Source: Mycobacterium sp. BK086 (GTDB lineage Bacteria; Actinomycetota; Actinomycetes; Mycobacteriales; Mycobacteriaceae). Taken from it: 64,000 nt of DNA. The DNA is taken from NCBI GenBank assembly GCA_004362315.1, contig SNWL01000004.1, forward strand, positions 496,001 to 560,000, in the 5' to 3' direction. Below, piece after piece: positions 52,357 through 63,695 of the stretch (the stretch's first letter is position 1; each line of letters begins with the position of its first letter). The notes beneath the pieces are model-generated. The model searched no databases and was not told the origin of the DNA. It saw only the letters and a program-made list of their open reading frames with translations. The translations under genes and the position numbers were made by a program.

Positions 52357-53805
52357 CTACTCGGTCTTACTCCGCACACCTTCTTCGACCTTCTTGCCGA
52401 GGTCGGGATCGACATTGCGCCAGTACTCGAACACCCGCGACAGCACCGGCTCCTTCACACCCTGGGAGACGTGACCGATGATGTTGTGCGCCAGACGATC
52501 TCGAGCGTCATCGTCGAGAACCTCGCGGACCATCGTGCCGGCCTGACCCCAATCGTCGTCGTCGGCGCGCAGCGCGTATGCCTGCCGGACCATGTCGCCA
52601 TCGGATACCCAGTGCACCTCCGCGGCCCGTGCGGGGTCGGCCTCCGGGCCGCCCATCGAGTTCGGCACGTACACCGGATCGGTGACGTTGCGGATGCGCA
52701 TCGCACCGTCCTTCGAGTAGCTGTGCACCTCGACTTTCGGTGTGTTCACCGGGATCTGCTTGTAGTTGACCCCGAGCCGGTGCCGGTGGGCGTCGCTGTA
52801 GGAGAAGCCGCGCGCCAGCAGCATCTTGTCGGGACTCAGGCCGGTCCCCGGAACCACGTTGTTGGGCTCGAAAGCGGCTTGCTCGATTTCCGCGTGATAG
52901 TCGGTGACGTTGCGGTTCAACGTCATTCGGCCCACTTCGTGCAGCGGATAGTCGCTGTGCGGCCACACCTTGGTGAGGTCGAACGGGTTGTAGCGGTAGG
53001 TCTTGGCGTCGTCGAACGGCATGATCTGCACGTGCAGCGTCCAGCTCGGGAAGTTGCCACCCTCGATCGCCTCGTAGAGGTCGCGCTGGTGGTAGTCGCC
53101 GTCGCTGCCGGCCAGCTGATCGCCTTCCTCCTGAGTCAGGAACTCGATGCCCTGGTCGGTCTTGAAGTGGTACTTCACCCAGAACAATTCGCCGGCTGCG
53201 TTGACCCAGCTGTAGGTGTGGCTGGAGTAGCCGTTCATATTGCGCCAGGTCTTGGGGATTCCGCGATCCCCCATCAACCAGGTGACCTGGTGCGCCGATT
53301 CCGGTGACAACGTCCAGAAATCCCACTGCATGTGGTGATCGCGAAGATTCGAGGCCTGAAGGCGCTTCTGCGAGCGGATGAAGTTCTGGAATTTGATCGG
53401 GTCCCGAATGAAGAACACCGGGGTGTTGTTGCCGACGAGGTCGAAATTGCCTTCGGAGGTATAGAACTTGAGCGCGAATCCACGCGGGTCGCGCCAGGTG
53501 TCTGGGCTACCGCGCTCGCCGGCGACGGTGGAGAACCTGGCCACCATGTCGGTCTTGGTGCCGGGCTGCAGAAATGCCGCCCGGGTGTATTGGCTGACGT
53601 CGTGGGTCACTTCGAACGAGCCGAATGCACCGCCGCCCTTGGCATGCGGCTGGCGTTCCGGGATGCGCTCCCGATTGAAGTTCGCCATCTGCTCGATCAG
53701 GAAGTGGTCCTGCAGCAGGATCGGGCCGTCCGGCCCGACGGTGAGCGAGTGCTCGAAACTCGGAGCCGGTGCGCCGGCATCTGTCGTCGCGTACTTCTCT
53801 GTCAT
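52357..53805 (-). CDS. katA: Monofunctional heme catalase
   Basis: A 482-residue small-subunit (clade 3 type) catalase. Active-site His is in '[16 protein letters not shown]' (near residue 54), Asn in '[12 protein letters not shown]' near 127, and the proximal heme-ligand Tyr in '[14 protein letters not shown]' near 337. It decomposes H2O2 in the cytoplasm. M. tuberculosis lacks this enzyme and relies on KatG, so the gene supports a fast-growing or environmental mycobacterium. No furA-like gene is adjacent. Confidence 0.95.
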   Translation of the reverse strand: MTEKYATTDAGAPAPSFEHSLTVGPDGPILLQDHFLIEQMANFNRERIPERQPHAKGGGAFGSFEVTHDVSQYTRAAFLQPGTKTDMVARFSTVAGERGSPDTWRDPRGFALKFYTSEGNFDLVGNNTPVFFIRDPIKFQNFIRSQKRLQASNLRDHHMQWDFWTLSPESAHQVTWLMGDRGIPKTWRNMNGYSSHTYSWVNAAGELFWVKYHFKTDQGIEFLTQEEGDQLAGSDGDYHQRDLYEAIEGGNFPSWTLHVQIMPFDDAKTYRYNPFDLTKVWPHSDYPLHEVGRMTLNRNVTDYHAEIEQAAFEPNNVVPGTGLSPDKMLLARGFSYSDAHRHRLGVNYKQIPVNTPKVEVHSYSKDGAMRIRNVTDPVYVPNSMGGPEADPARAAEVHWVSDGDMVRQAYALRADDDDWGQAGTMVREVLDDDARDRLAHNIIGHVSQGVKEPVLSRVFEYWRNVDPDLGKKVEEGVRSKTE

Positions 53806-53890
53806 CTCTCGTGCCCCTCTCTAGCGGCTGTGGGCGCAGTGCCAGGAGCGAGTACCCGCCAAGCGCATTTTTGTCCCATCACAGCCGAAA

Positions 53891-53924
53891 GCCCCGCGCC
53901 CTTCGGGGGGTGAGGGCGCGGGGC
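53891..53924 (-). terminator. GC-rich terminator hairpin after the Gly/Pro-rich membrane protein gene
   Basis: GCCCCGCGCCCT (53891-53902) pairs perfectly with AGGGCGCGGGGC (53913-53924). On the - strand it is followed by TTTC. It lies 28 bp past the stop of the membrane protein gene and before the katA promoter. Confidence 0.7.
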
Positions 53925-53951
53925 GGCTCGGTGACGACGTCGGTGACGGCG

Positions 53952-54368
53952 TCAGGGACGGGGCGTTGGCGTGGCGGTGTTGCCGGGGCCCGGGCCACCC
54001 GGTCCACCGGGGCCGAATCCGGGACCACCGTTGGGACCACCGGGTCCGCCAGGACCCATCTGACCCCACGGTCCCATCCCTGGCCCCATGCCAGGTCCGC
54101 CGCGGTGGTGAAATTGCTGTGAGTTTCCGTCACCGCCGTGATGGTGATGCCAACCTCCGCCGCCACTCGTGCGTCCGAGGGCGAAACCGGTGAAGAACAC
54201 GGCGCCGACGATGAACACCGTTCCGGCGACAATGGCCACCCATGCGACGGCTTGGTAGAGCCGGTTGGGCCGGGTGGCAACGGGGACGGGTGCCACGTAG
54301 GCCGGTGGCGGCAAAGTGGCGACGGGGCTGGTTGCGGGCTCTTCGGCCTGCTCAGGTGTTTCGGTCAT
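53952..54368 (-). CDS. Single-span membrane protein with Gly/Pro/His/Met-rich tail (Rv3706c-type position)
   Basis: A 138-residue protein. A Pro/Glu-rich cytoplasmic head is followed by one transmembrane helix (about residues 41-66, 'VAWVAIVAGTVFIVGAVFF'). The tail outside begins with 'WHHHHGGDG' and 'FHHRGGPGMGPGMGPWGQMG', then Gly-Pro repeats. His and Met clusters could bind copper or nickel, but this is speculative. Its place corresponds to the proline-rich Rv3706c. Confidence 0.65.
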   Translation of the reverse strand: MTETPEQAEEPATSPVATLPPPAYVAPVPVATRPNRLYQAVAWVAIVAGTVFIVGAVFFTGFALGRTSGGGGWHHHHGGDGNSQQFHHRGGPGMGPGMGPWGQMGPGGPGGPNGGPGFGPGGPGGPGPGNTATPTPRP

Positions 54369-54510
54369 AGATCGATGATGCGAGCCCGCTACCCAGTGCG
54401 GGCTAGGTCGCGCCTATGAGTTGGCTATGAATGGTGCCGCCGGCCGGGCTTGTGAGCCGAGTCACCCGTTCGGGTATGCGCACTGGACAGCTTCAGCGAA
54501 CTTTGCGACC

Positions 54511-54771
54511 ATGTCTCAGGGGTTGCTTATAAGGGAGCGTGCACGGTTGTTGGTCCTGCTTTATGTCACCGGCATGCCGTTGTTCATATTCCTGGCGTGG
54601 GTGTTCTCCGAGGCCTTTCACGCAGGTGAGACAGTTCGTGATCGCGTCCGCTTTCCACTGATCATCGCGTCGGGATTGTTGTGGCCGGTGTTGCTGGTGG
54701 GAGTTGCTCAAATTCAAGCAGTGCGACTGCGAGCGAAGCTGCTCGACCACCCGGTCACGCCCACGGTTTGA
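54511..54771 (+). CDS. Small two-span membrane protein
   Basis: An 86-residue frame with helices at about residues 12-33 ('LLVLLYVTGMPLFIFLAWVF') and 50-72 ('LIIASGLLWPVLLVGVAQI') and a charged loop between. ATG 54511 is used; the frame is open from TTG 54421 but those residues look non-coding. A TTG near 54547 after AAGGGAG is a further possible start. The 3' 17 bp overlap the convergent DUF4185 gene. Family not recognised. Confidence 0.55.
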   Translation: MSQGLLIRERARLLVLLYVTGMPLFIFLAWVFSEAFHAGETVRDRVRFPLIIASGLLWPVLLVGVAQIQAVRLRAKLLDHPVTPTV

Positions 54772-55906
54772 ACGGGTTCACCGCGAACTGCAGCACGCGG
54801 TAGGGCGCGCGGTCCCGCGGCGCGGTATTCCACTGGCTGATGAACACCCGCACTTCGTCGAGCGTCGAACCCGGCGAGATGTAGCCGCCGTACGGTTGGG
54901 CCAGCCGGTTGTCATCGGGTGACGGCAGGCTCTCCACCGGGTCGGGCCAACTGCCGGCCTGCACCACCGTCGTCACCGGTGCGGTGCCCAGACCCGTCGG
55001 GTCGTAGGCCACCCGCATTTCCATGTTTCCGGTGCCGGCATTGAAATAGGACAGCACCGGTTTGCCGTCGACTTCGCGCATGCTCATCTCGCCGACCTTG
55101 TCGGGCCACAACGGCGTCGGCGTCTTGTTCCAGCCGCCACCGGGACCGTCGGCCCAGCCCTGCCATCGCGAACGATCGGTGAACGTCTCCGGCGTCGCGC
55201 GGTAGAGCACCACCGGGCCCGACCGGTCGAAGTTGTTGGCCACGATGTACACCCAGCCGGTCTGTGAATCCGCCGTGGGGATCGGGCTGTAGTAACCACT
55301 GATCTGCGTCTGGCGCCCGCCCGCGTAGGTCGCGGGTCGCTGCGATCCGGGAACGGTCGGCCAACCACCCTGTCCGGCTTGCGCTTTCACCAGCCGGGAG
55401 GTGTGTGGCAGCAGGTCCTTGGTGGTGGTCACCAACAGATAGTTCTGCCGGTTGATCGACACCACCCCGGCCGGCAGCTGCGAGGAGCCCGCGGGAGTGG
55501 GGTCGGCCAGCAGCGGCTTGTCCACACCGGTGACCCCGGTGTAGCGCACGCCGTCGGGATCGTCGACCGAGTCACCGGCGACGCGCAGGGCCACCGGGGA
55601 GAACCAGCCACCGAAACCGACACCCTGGCCGGCAAAGCTGTCGCCGCAGATCTGCAGCAATTCGGTTGGGAATTCCATGAATTCACACAGATCGGTGGCG
55701 CCGATACCGTAGTCGCGCGTTGGTGTCCCGGTGCCCGCGATCGGCCCGATCCGCACCACCTGGCCAGGGGCCAGCGGTGCCAGGATCGGATCGGGCGCCG
55801 GGCTGGGCGGGTCAGCGAAGGCATTTGACGCGAGGATCAGTGCCGAGATCGACGAAATGGCGCACACCACTCGCACTTTCGCGCCCAAACGTCGGTTTCG
55901 GCGCAA
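54755..55906 (-). CDS. Exported DUF4185-domain protein (Rv3707c-type)
   Basis: A 383-residue protein with a signal peptide (basic 'RRNRRLGAKVR', hydrophobic 'VVCAISSISALILASNAFA'). The mature domain has the DUF4185 pattern 'GDSFAGQGVGFGGWFSPVAL' near residue 90, 'GWVYIVANNFDRSGPVVLYR' and 'YGGYISPGS', a beta-propeller-like, glycosidase-related fold; enzymes of this family cleave mycobacterial arabinan or galactan. The TTG at 55906, 4 nt after the asd stop, is my choice; GTG 55876 is possible. It is co-directional with asd. Confidence 0.75.
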   Translation of the reverse strand: MRRNRRLGAKVRVVCAISSISALILASNAFADPPSPAPDPILAPLAPGQVVRIGPIAGTGTPTRDYGIGATDLCEFMEFPTELLQICGDSFAGQGVGFGGWFSPVALRVAGDSVDDPDGVRYTGVTGVDKPLLADPTPAGSSQLPAGVVSINRQNYLLVTTTKDLLPHTSRLVKAQAGQGGWPTVPGSQRPATYAGGRQTQISGYYSPIPTADSQTGWVYIVANNFDRSGPVVLYRATPETFTDRSRWQGWADGPGGGWNKTPTPLWPDKVGEMSMREVDGKPVLSYFNAGTGNMEMRVAYDPTGLGTAPVTTVVQAGSWPDPVESLPSPDDNRLAQPYGGYISPGSTLDEVRVFISQWNTAPRDRAPYRVLQFAVNPFKPWA

Positions 55907-55910
55907 GAGC

Positions 55911-58210
<2,300 letters not shown>

Positions 58211-58299
58211 TGTCTTCCCTTTCGATCGAATGTCGGCTCTAAGGATAAGGGGTCGAAGCACCTGCTTTTCCCGCCCCGATCGGCGGTAACGTCGCGCCC

Positions 58300-58932
58300 G
58301 TGCCCAGCCAACCCGACGACCGTCACGCCCGGACCCGGGTGCCGATCCACCCGCCGATCGCCGCCAGGTGGAGTCCGCGCGCCTTCGATCCCGAGGCGAC
58401 GGTCACCGCCGAGCAGCTGATCGCGCTGCTGGAGGCGGCTCGCTGGGCTGCGACCTGGGGCCATCGGCAGCCGGTGCGGTACGTGGTGGGGGTCAGAGCA
58501 GACGAGGCCTTCACCACCATCGCCGGTCTGCTGCGCCGCGGCAACAGCTACGCCCACGCCGCGGGCGCCCTGATTCTGGTGTGCGCTGACCAGGGCGAAG
58601 ACGAGCGCACCGCCCTCTACTCCGCGGTGGACGCGGGTGCGGCGATCGCGAACCTGTCGGTCGAGGCCGTGGCCCTGGGCCTGATCGCGCATCCGATGGC
58701 CGGCTTCGACCTCGACGGCGCGTCCGCCGCGTTCGCGCTGCCTGCCGGCGTACGCCCGCTTGCGGTGGTCGCGGTCGGCTCCCTGGGCGACTACGCGGGG
58801 ATGGCCCCCGAGATCGCCGAGCGCGACGGCCGGCCGCGAGAGCGGTTGCCGCTGGACCAGATCGTGCTCAACTGGTCAGGAGCAGGTTTTCCGAAGTTCC
58901 CCGAGCTTGGCGACGATCCGGTCGTTGAGTAG
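58300..58932 (+). CDS. Nitroreductase-family flavoprotein
   Basis: A 210-residue FMN-dependent oxidoreductase. '[20 protein letters not shown]' plus [16 protein letters not shown] near residue 23 is the N-terminal FMN-binding part, and '[19 protein letters not shown]' near 109 the dimer helix. Reductants are NAD(P)H; substrate unknown. GTG 58300 lies 7 nt after TAACGT (58287-58292), so the mRNA is likely leaderless. The last 57 bp overlap the convergent hypothetical gene. Confidence 0.83.
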   Translation: MPSQPDDRHARTRVPIHPPIAARWSPRAFDPEATVTAEQLIALLEAARWAATWGHRQPVRYVVGVRADEAFTTIAGLLRRGNSYAHAAGALILVCADQGEDERTALYSAVDAGAAIANLSVEAVALGLIAHPMAGFDLDGASAAFALPAGVRPLAVVAVGSLGDYAGMAPEIAERDGRPRERLPLDQIVLNWSGAGFPKFPELGDDPVVE

Positions 58933-59319
58933 CGACATCTCGTAGACCTGGGGCGGGGCGGGCGCACCGGGGGCGCGCGCTTGGGTTTGGGCACGCAGCG
59001 TCGGCAGCCCGGAGACGAACTGGTTGGCCAGCTGGGCCACTTCGGTGGTCTGAGCCGCCAGCGCGGGATCGGTCACCTTCTGGGACCGCTCGGCCAGTCC
59101 GTCAGCCCACTCCTGATAGGCGGCGTCCTCGGCAACCGTCGGCACGCCTTCGTTGCCCTTCGAATCGATCTTCGCCGCCTGCGACCGGCTGAAGTCCAGG
59201 ACCTCGATCACCGGCTTGCACTTCTCCGGCGGGCCGTCGAACCACGTCGACCAGATCCAGACGCCGAGGGCGATGACCACCACGGTGGCGGTGAGGACCC
59301 AGCGTGGTCGTCGGTGCAT
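58876..59319 (-). CDS. Single-span membrane/exported hypothetical protein
   Basis: A 147-residue protein with one N-terminal helix (about residues 9-27, 'LTATVVVIALGVWIWSTWF') and an extracytoplasmic helical domain. Cys34 and Cys146 near the two ends could form a disulfide. The C-terminus is Ala/Pro-rich before '[19 protein letters not shown]'. Function unknown. It diverges from amt and overlaps the nitroreductase 3' end by 57 bp. Confidence 0.7.
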   Translation of the reverse strand: MHRRPRWVLTATVVVIALGVWIWSTWFDGPPEKCKPVIEVLDFSRSQAAKIDSKGNEGVPTVAEDAAYQEWADGLAERSQKVTDPALAAQTTEVAQLANQFVSGLPTLRAQTQARAPGAPAPPQVYEMSLLNDRIVAKLGELRKTCS

Positions 59320-59350
59320 GGTCAGCCAGCGTAGCCGTGCGGGTGAACGA

Positions 59351-59394
59351 TTAACGCGGCGGCAACACCAGGCGGCTGTCTACGTAACAGAAAC
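59351..59394 (+). promoter_or_regulatory. Two GlnR-like boxes upstream of amt
   Basis: TTAAC-N6-GCAAC (59351-59366) and TCTAC-N6-GAAAC (59379-59394) each match the actinobacterial GlnR pattern gTnAC-N6-GaAAc and the mycobacterial AC-N9-AC rule; the boxes are 28 bp apart. They lie 61-105 bp before the amt start, where GlnR would activate under nitrogen limitation. Confidence 0.6.
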
Positions 59395-59455
59395 AAAGTT
59401 CACTGCCGGTGAACGGCCCAACCATGGAGGGGCCGCCCACCTCGCAGGAGATTAG

Positions 59456-60709
59456 ATGGATACAGGGACCACAGCATTCATGCTGTGTTGCATCATCGGG
59501 CTGACGATGATGATCCCGGGCCTTGCGCTGTTCTACGGCGGCATGGTCTCGGTCAAGAGCTCGACCAACATGATGATGATGACGTTCGGCGCAGTTGCCA
59601 TCGTCGGCGTGCTGTGGATTCTGTTCGGCTTCTCGATGACATTCGGCACCTCCTACGGCGGTTTCGTGGGTGATTTCCTCGAATTCGCCGGTATGAAGAA
59701 CCTTTTGGAGTCACAGACCACGATCTCCGGTCTGCCGGTCAGTTTGTTCGCGCTGTTCCAGGCGCTCTTTGCCGCGATCACCGTGGCGCTGATCTCCGGC
59801 GCGGCGGCCGACCGGATGAAGTTCGCGGCCTGGATGGTCTTCGCGACCGTGTGGGCGGTTCTGGTCTACTTCCCCGTCGCGCACTGGGTCTTCGCCTTCA
59901 ACGGTGTCGTCACTCCTGACGCAGTTGGTGGCTGGATTGCCAACAACCTCAAGGCAATTGACTTCGCCGGTGGTACCGCGGTGCACATCAACGCCGGTGC
60001 GGCCGCCCTCGCGGTGGCGATCGTGCTCGGCAAGGGTGCCAGCTGGGGCAAGCTGCGCAAGCCGCACAACGTTCCGCTGACCCTGCTCGGCGCTGGTCTG
60101 CTGTGGGCCGGCTGGTATGCGTTCAACGGCGGCTCGGCGCTGGCCGCGGGCAACTCGGCGGCCATCGTCATGGTCACCACGTTCGTCGCCACCTGCGCTG
60201 CGACGCTGGCCTGGCTGGCAGTGGAGAAGATCAAGGACGGTCACGTCACCGGTGTCGGTGCGGCAGCCGGTGCCATCACCGGCCTGGTCGCGATCACCCC
60301 GGCCTGTGGTTCGGTGACGCCGGTCGGCGCCATCATCCTCGGCCTGGTCGCCGGGGCCATCTGCCCGTACGCCGTTGGCCTCAAAGAGAAGTTCGGCTAC
60401 GACGATTCGCTCGACGTCGTCGGCGTGCACCTCGTCGGTGGCGTCATCGGCACCCTGCTGATCGGCTTCCTGGCCAGCGACACCATGCCGAACAAGGTGA
60501 ACGGCTTGTTCTACGGCGGCGGTTTCGACCAGCTGTGGCGACAAGCAGTCGCAGCCGGTGCGGTGATGGTCTATTCGTTCGTGATCGCGTTCGTCATCGC
60601 GTTCGCGATCAAGAAGACCATGGGTATCCGCATCTCCTCCGAGGAGGAGGAGAAGGGTATCGATACCCACGTGCACCGCGACTCGGCGTACGAACTCGAG
60701 TACGCCTAA
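59456..60709 (+). CDS. amt: Ammonium transporter (Amt family)
   Basis: A 417-residue Amt protein with 11 predicted helices. Conserved parts: 'MIPGLALFYGGMVSVKSSTN' near residue 20, 'FPVAHWVF' and 'DFAGGTAVHINAGAAAL' with the pore His near 178, and 'HLVGGVIGTLLIGFLAS' with the second pore His near 323. It brings NH4+ (and methylammonium) across the membrane. GGAG lies 6 nt upstream of the ATG. It leads an operon with a type III glutamine-synthetase-like gene and glxBCD, and has GlnR-like boxes upstream. Confidence 0.95.
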   Translation: MDTGTTAFMLCCIIGLTMMIPGLALFYGGMVSVKSSTNMMMMTFGAVAIVGVLWILFGFSMTFGTSYGGFVGDFLEFAGMKNLLESQTTISGLPVSLFALFQALFAAITVALISGAAADRMKFAAWMVFATVWAVLVYFPVAHWVFAFNGVVTPDAVGGWIANNLKAIDFAGGTAVHINAGAAALAVAIVLGKGASWGKLRKPHNVPLTLLGAGLLWAGWYAFNGGSALAAGNSAAIVMVTTFVATCAATLAWLAVEKIKDGHVTGVGAAAGAITGLVAITPACGSVTPVGAIILGLVAGAICPYAVGLKEKFGYDDSLDVVGVHLVGGVIGTLLIGFLASDTMPNKVNGLFYGGGFDQLWRQAVAAGAVMVYSFVIAFVIAFAIKKTMGIRISSEEEEKGIDTHVHRDSAYELEYA

Positions 60710-60717
60710 CGGGACCC

Positions 60718-60751
60718 GGGCCGGGCGTGGCCTCCTTCCCACGCCCGGCCC
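60718..60751 (+). other. Strong intercistronic hairpin between amt and the glutamine-synthetase-like gene
   Basis: GGGCCGGGCGTGG (60718-60730) pairs perfectly over 13 bp with CCACGCCCGGCCC (60739-60751) around CCTCCTTC. No T-run follows. It could attenuate read-through, stabilise the amt mRNA 3' end, or mark a processing site. Confidence 0.6.
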
Positions 60752-60798
60752 GACCCCGCATCCTCTCGCCAGCACCACGAAAGAGTCTGTAAGAGAAC

Positions 60799-62106
60799 AT
60801 GTCTGCCACCCTCGCCGAGCTGGCTGAGAAGTCCGCGACCAAATTCATCCTTGCCCTGTTCGTCGATCTCCGTGGAAAGCCCTGCGCCAAACTGGTTCCC
60901 GTCGAGGCCGTCGATCTGCTGGCCACCGAGGGAGTCGGCTTCGCCGGATACGCCGTCGGTGCCATGGGCCAGGAGCCCAAAGACCCGGACCTCATGGCGA
61001 TCCCCGATCCCGCCTCGTTCACCCCGGTTCCGTTCATCAAAGAGGGCCTGGCGATCGTGCACTGCGATCCGTATGTCGAGGGGCAGCCCTGGCCGTACGC
61101 ACCGCGAGTCATCCTCAAGTCGCTGATCCAGCGGGCCGCCGACGCCGGCTTCGAACCCTGGGTCGGTGCCGAAGTCGAGTACTTCCTGCTCACCCGCGCC
61201 GCCGACGGCAGCCTGGCCACCGCCGACACCGCCGACACCGCCGCCCAGCCGTGTTACGACGCGCGCGGCGTCACGCGGATGTACGACCACCTCACCGCCA
61301 TCTCGACGGCGATGAACACCCTCGGCTGGTCCAACTACGCCAACGACCATGAAGACGGCAATGGCCAGTTCGAGCAGAACTTTCAATTCGCCGACGCGCT
61401 GACCACCGCCGACCGGGTCATCACCCTGCGCTATCTGCTGTCGATGATCGCCGCCGAGCGCGGCATGGTCGCCACCTTCATGCCCAAGCCGTTCTCCGAC
61501 CGGACCGGCAGTGGCCTGCACCTGCACCTGTCGCTGACCAGTGGCGGCACCCCGGTGTTCCCCGAGGACGCCGACGATCGCGGGTTGGGCCTGTCGGCCA
61601 CCGCGTACGCATTCATCGGCGGCATCCTCGATCACGCCTGCGCGCTGCAGGCAGTGGTCGGCCCAACCGTCAACTCCTACAAGCGAACCGGTGCGCTGAC
61701 GACCGCTTCCGGCGCGTCCTGGGCACCGAAGCTGCCGACCTACGGCGGCAACGACCGAACCCACTACATCCGGGTGCCGGACTCTCAGCGGGTGGAACTG
61801 CGCGGCGGTGACGGGTCGGCGAATCCGTATCTGGCCATCGCCGCGGCGCTGGGTGCCGGTATCGACGGCATCAAGCGCAGCCTGGATCCCGGGGGGATCG
61901 GCGGCACCGACGGCCGAACCGCGCTGCCGCCCACGCTGCTTCACGCCGTCGACGAATTCGAAGGCGACGCGGTCATCACCGGTGTTCTCGACGCCGTCGG
62001 GGACGGGGTGGCCGCCTACTTCGCCGGGATCAAACGCGACGAATTCTTCGCCTACCACAGCGCTGTCAGCCCGTGGGAAGTCGATCAGTACCTGACCGCA
62101 TTCTGA
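60799..62106 (+). CDS. glnT: Type III glutamine synthetase-like enzyme (GlnT; possible gamma-glutamylmethylamide synthetase)
   Basis: A 435-residue glutamine-synthetase-fold ligase. Metal/glutamate site in 'VGAEVEYFLL' near residue 122, 'NDHEDGNGQFEQNFQFADAL' near 186, ATP site with 'KPFSDRTGSGLHLHLSL' near 230, and 'VELRGGDGSANPYLAIAAAL' near 332. Mycobacterial relatives are annotated GlnT/type III. In methylotrophs the closest homologues (GmaS) ligate methylamine to glutamate, and also occur with Mgs/Glx subunits as here. Substrate cannot be decided from sequence. Confidence 0.88.
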   Translation: MSATLAELAEKSATKFILALFVDLRGKPCAKLVPVEAVDLLATEGVGFAGYAVGAMGQEPKDPDLMAIPDPASFTPVPFIKEGLAIVHCDPYVEGQPWPYAPRVILKSLIQRAADAGFEPWVGAEVEYFLLTRAADGSLATADTADTAAQPCYDARGVTRMYDHLTAISTAMNTLGWSNYANDHEDGNGQFEQNFQFADALTTADRVITLRYLLSMIAAERGMVATFMPKPFSDRTGSGLHLHLSLTSGGTPVFPEDADDRGLGLSATAYAFIGGILDHACALQAVVGPTVNSYKRTGALTTASGASWAPKLPTYGGNDRTHYIRVPDSQRVELRGGDGSANPYLAIAAALGAGIDGIKRSLDPGGIGGTDGRTALPPTLLHAVDEFEGDAVITGVLDAVGDGVAAYFAGIKRDEFFAYHSAVSPWEVDQYLTAF

Positions 62107-62127
62107 CTTCGTCAGGAAAGGAACACT

Positions 62128-63021
62128 ATGTGCGGGATCGTGGGTTTGCACCTGCGCAACCCGGAGCTTTACCCCCGGCTCGGCGAACTGCTGACCGGAA
62201 TGCTCTGCGAAATGTCGGACCGGGGAAGCGATTCCGCCGGCGTGGCGGTCTACGGCGATCCGCACTGGTCGCCAAGGGATAAGGGCACCGTGTCGGTGCT
62301 CGACGTCGAGGACAGCCCCGAGCAGATGGCTGCCGCGCTGCACGCAGCCCTCGGCGACGTGTCGGTGCACCGCGTCGACGAGACGCTGCTGGTGTCCGCC
62401 GAGGTCGCCCCCGAGACCCTGCACGCGGCGATCACCGCGCACTACCCGCACGCGCTGATCGCCGGATTCGGCGCAAATGTGGCCGTGCTCAAGGGCGTCG
62501 GGCATCCCCGGGCACTCACCGAGGCGTGGGGGCTGGCGAATGCCCAGGGCTGGCAAGGAGTGGGCCACACCCGGATGGCCACCGAGTCGGCGGTCATCCC
62601 GGCAGGCGCCCACCCGTATGCGGTGGGACCGGATCAGTGCCTGGTGCACAACGGTTCGTTCGCCAACCACGCGACCATCCGCCGCGACCTGCGGGCTCAG
62701 GGAGTGGTCTTCGACAGCGAGAACGACACCGAGGTCGGTGCGCGTTTCGTCGCCGATCAGCTGGCCCACGGCCGCGACGTGGAATCGGCGCTGAAGGAGC
62801 TCTGTGCCACTTTCGACGGTTTCTACACGCTGCTCGTGTCCAACCACGACTCGTTCGCCGTAGTGCGCGACGCGATCGCCTGCAAGCCCGCCGTGATCGC
62901 CGAAACCGGCGACTGGGTCGCGATGGCCAGCGAATACCGTGCGCTGGCAGGACTTCCCGGCGTCGAGAAGGCGGTCATCTGGGAGCCCGAACCCGAGGTG
63001 GTCTACGCATGGACACGATGA
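62128..63021 (+). CDS. glxB: GlxB/MgsA-like class II glutamine amidotransferase subunit
   Basis: A 297-residue Ntn glutaminase domain. Cys2 follows the initiator ('MCGIVGLHL'), 'VGHTRMATESAVIPAGAHPY' near residue 148 and 'LVHNGSFANHATIRRDL' near 172 are the usual glutamine-site blocks. It equals the N-terminal domain of glutamate synthase and passes ammonia to the FMN subunit. GGAAAGGA lies before the ATG. The next gene overlaps by 13 bp. Confidence 0.88.
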   Translation: MCGIVGLHLRNPELYPRLGELLTGMLCEMSDRGSDSAGVAVYGDPHWSPRDKGTVSVLDVEDSPEQMAAALHAALGDVSVHRVDETLLVSAEVAPETLHAAITAHYPHALIAGFGANVAVLKGVGHPRALTEAWGLANAQGWQGVGHTRMATESAVIPAGAHPYAVGPDQCLVHNGSFANHATIRRDLRAQGVVFDSENDTEVGARFVADQLAHGRDVESALKELCATFDGFYTLLVSNHDSFAVVRDAIACKPAVIAETGDWVAMASEYRALAGLPGVEKAVIWEPEPEVVYAWTR

Positions 63022-63695
63022 CGACCTTCGACTTGAGCACCACGCCGCTGCGCGAGGTCAACGCGGCCCTGCATACACCCGGCCTCTCGGGCGCATTCCA
63101 GATCACCAACCCCGCGGGTGCCCACAATGTGGCCGTTGGCCTCGACGCCCCGGTGCGGGTCGGAATCGACGGCCACGTCGGCTATTACGCCGCGGGGATG
63201 AACAAGCAAGCCGAGGTCGTCGTCGACGGCAATGCCGGCACCGGGGTGGCCGAGAACATGATGAGCGGCACGGTCTGGGTCAAGGGCAACGCCTCCCAGT
63301 CGGCCGGCGCCACGGCACACGGCGGGCTGCTCGTCATCGAGGGCAACGCCGCGGCACGCTGCGGCATCTCGATGAAAGGTGTCGACATCGTCGTGGGCGG
63401 AAGCGTCGGGCATATGAGCGCGTTCATGGCCCAGGCTGGCCGGTTGGTGATCCGCGGGGATGCCGGTGAGGCGCTGGGTGATTCGATCTACGAGGCGCGC
63501 CTCTACGTTCGTGGCGAGGTTGCCTCACTGGGCGCCGACTGCATCGCCAAAGAGATGCGCGCCGAACACCACGAGGAACTCGGCCGGCTACTCAAGGCCG
63601 CGGGCTTCGAGGACGACGACACCAGCGCCTACACCCGCTACGGCTCAGCCCGGCAGCTCTACCACTTCCACGTCGACAACAGCTCGGTGTACTAA
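63009..63695 (+). CDS. glxC: GlxC/MgsB-like GXGXG (glutamate synthase alpha-3) subunit
   Basis: A 228-residue right-handed beta-helix protein built of G-x-x-G repeats ('GHVGYYAAGMNKQAEVVVDG', 'GTVWVKGNASQSAGATAHGG'), equal to the C-terminal GXGXG domain of glutamate synthase. It is a structural subunit. ATG 63009 has GAGGTGG 7 nt upstream; ATG 63018 would give an ATGA overlap instead. Transcribed with glxB and glxD. Confidence 0.85.
   Translation: MDTMTTFDLSTTPLREVNAALHTPGLSGAFQITNPAGAHNVAVGLDAPVRVGIDGHVGYYAAGMNKQAEVVVDGNAGTGVAENMMSGTVWVKGNASQSAGATAHGGLLVIEGNAAARCGISMKGVDIVVGGSVGHMSAFMAQAGRLVIRGDAGEALGDSIYEARLYVRGEVASLGADCIAKEMRAEHHEELGRLLKAAGFEDDDTSAYTRYGSARQLYHFHVDNSSVY

Noticed and set aside
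60706..62847. 713-codon - strand open frame
   Set aside because: It lies antisense to the GS-like and glxB genes, both with clear catalytic motifs; its sequence is Gly/Val/Arg/His biased as expected for a GC-rich shadow frame.
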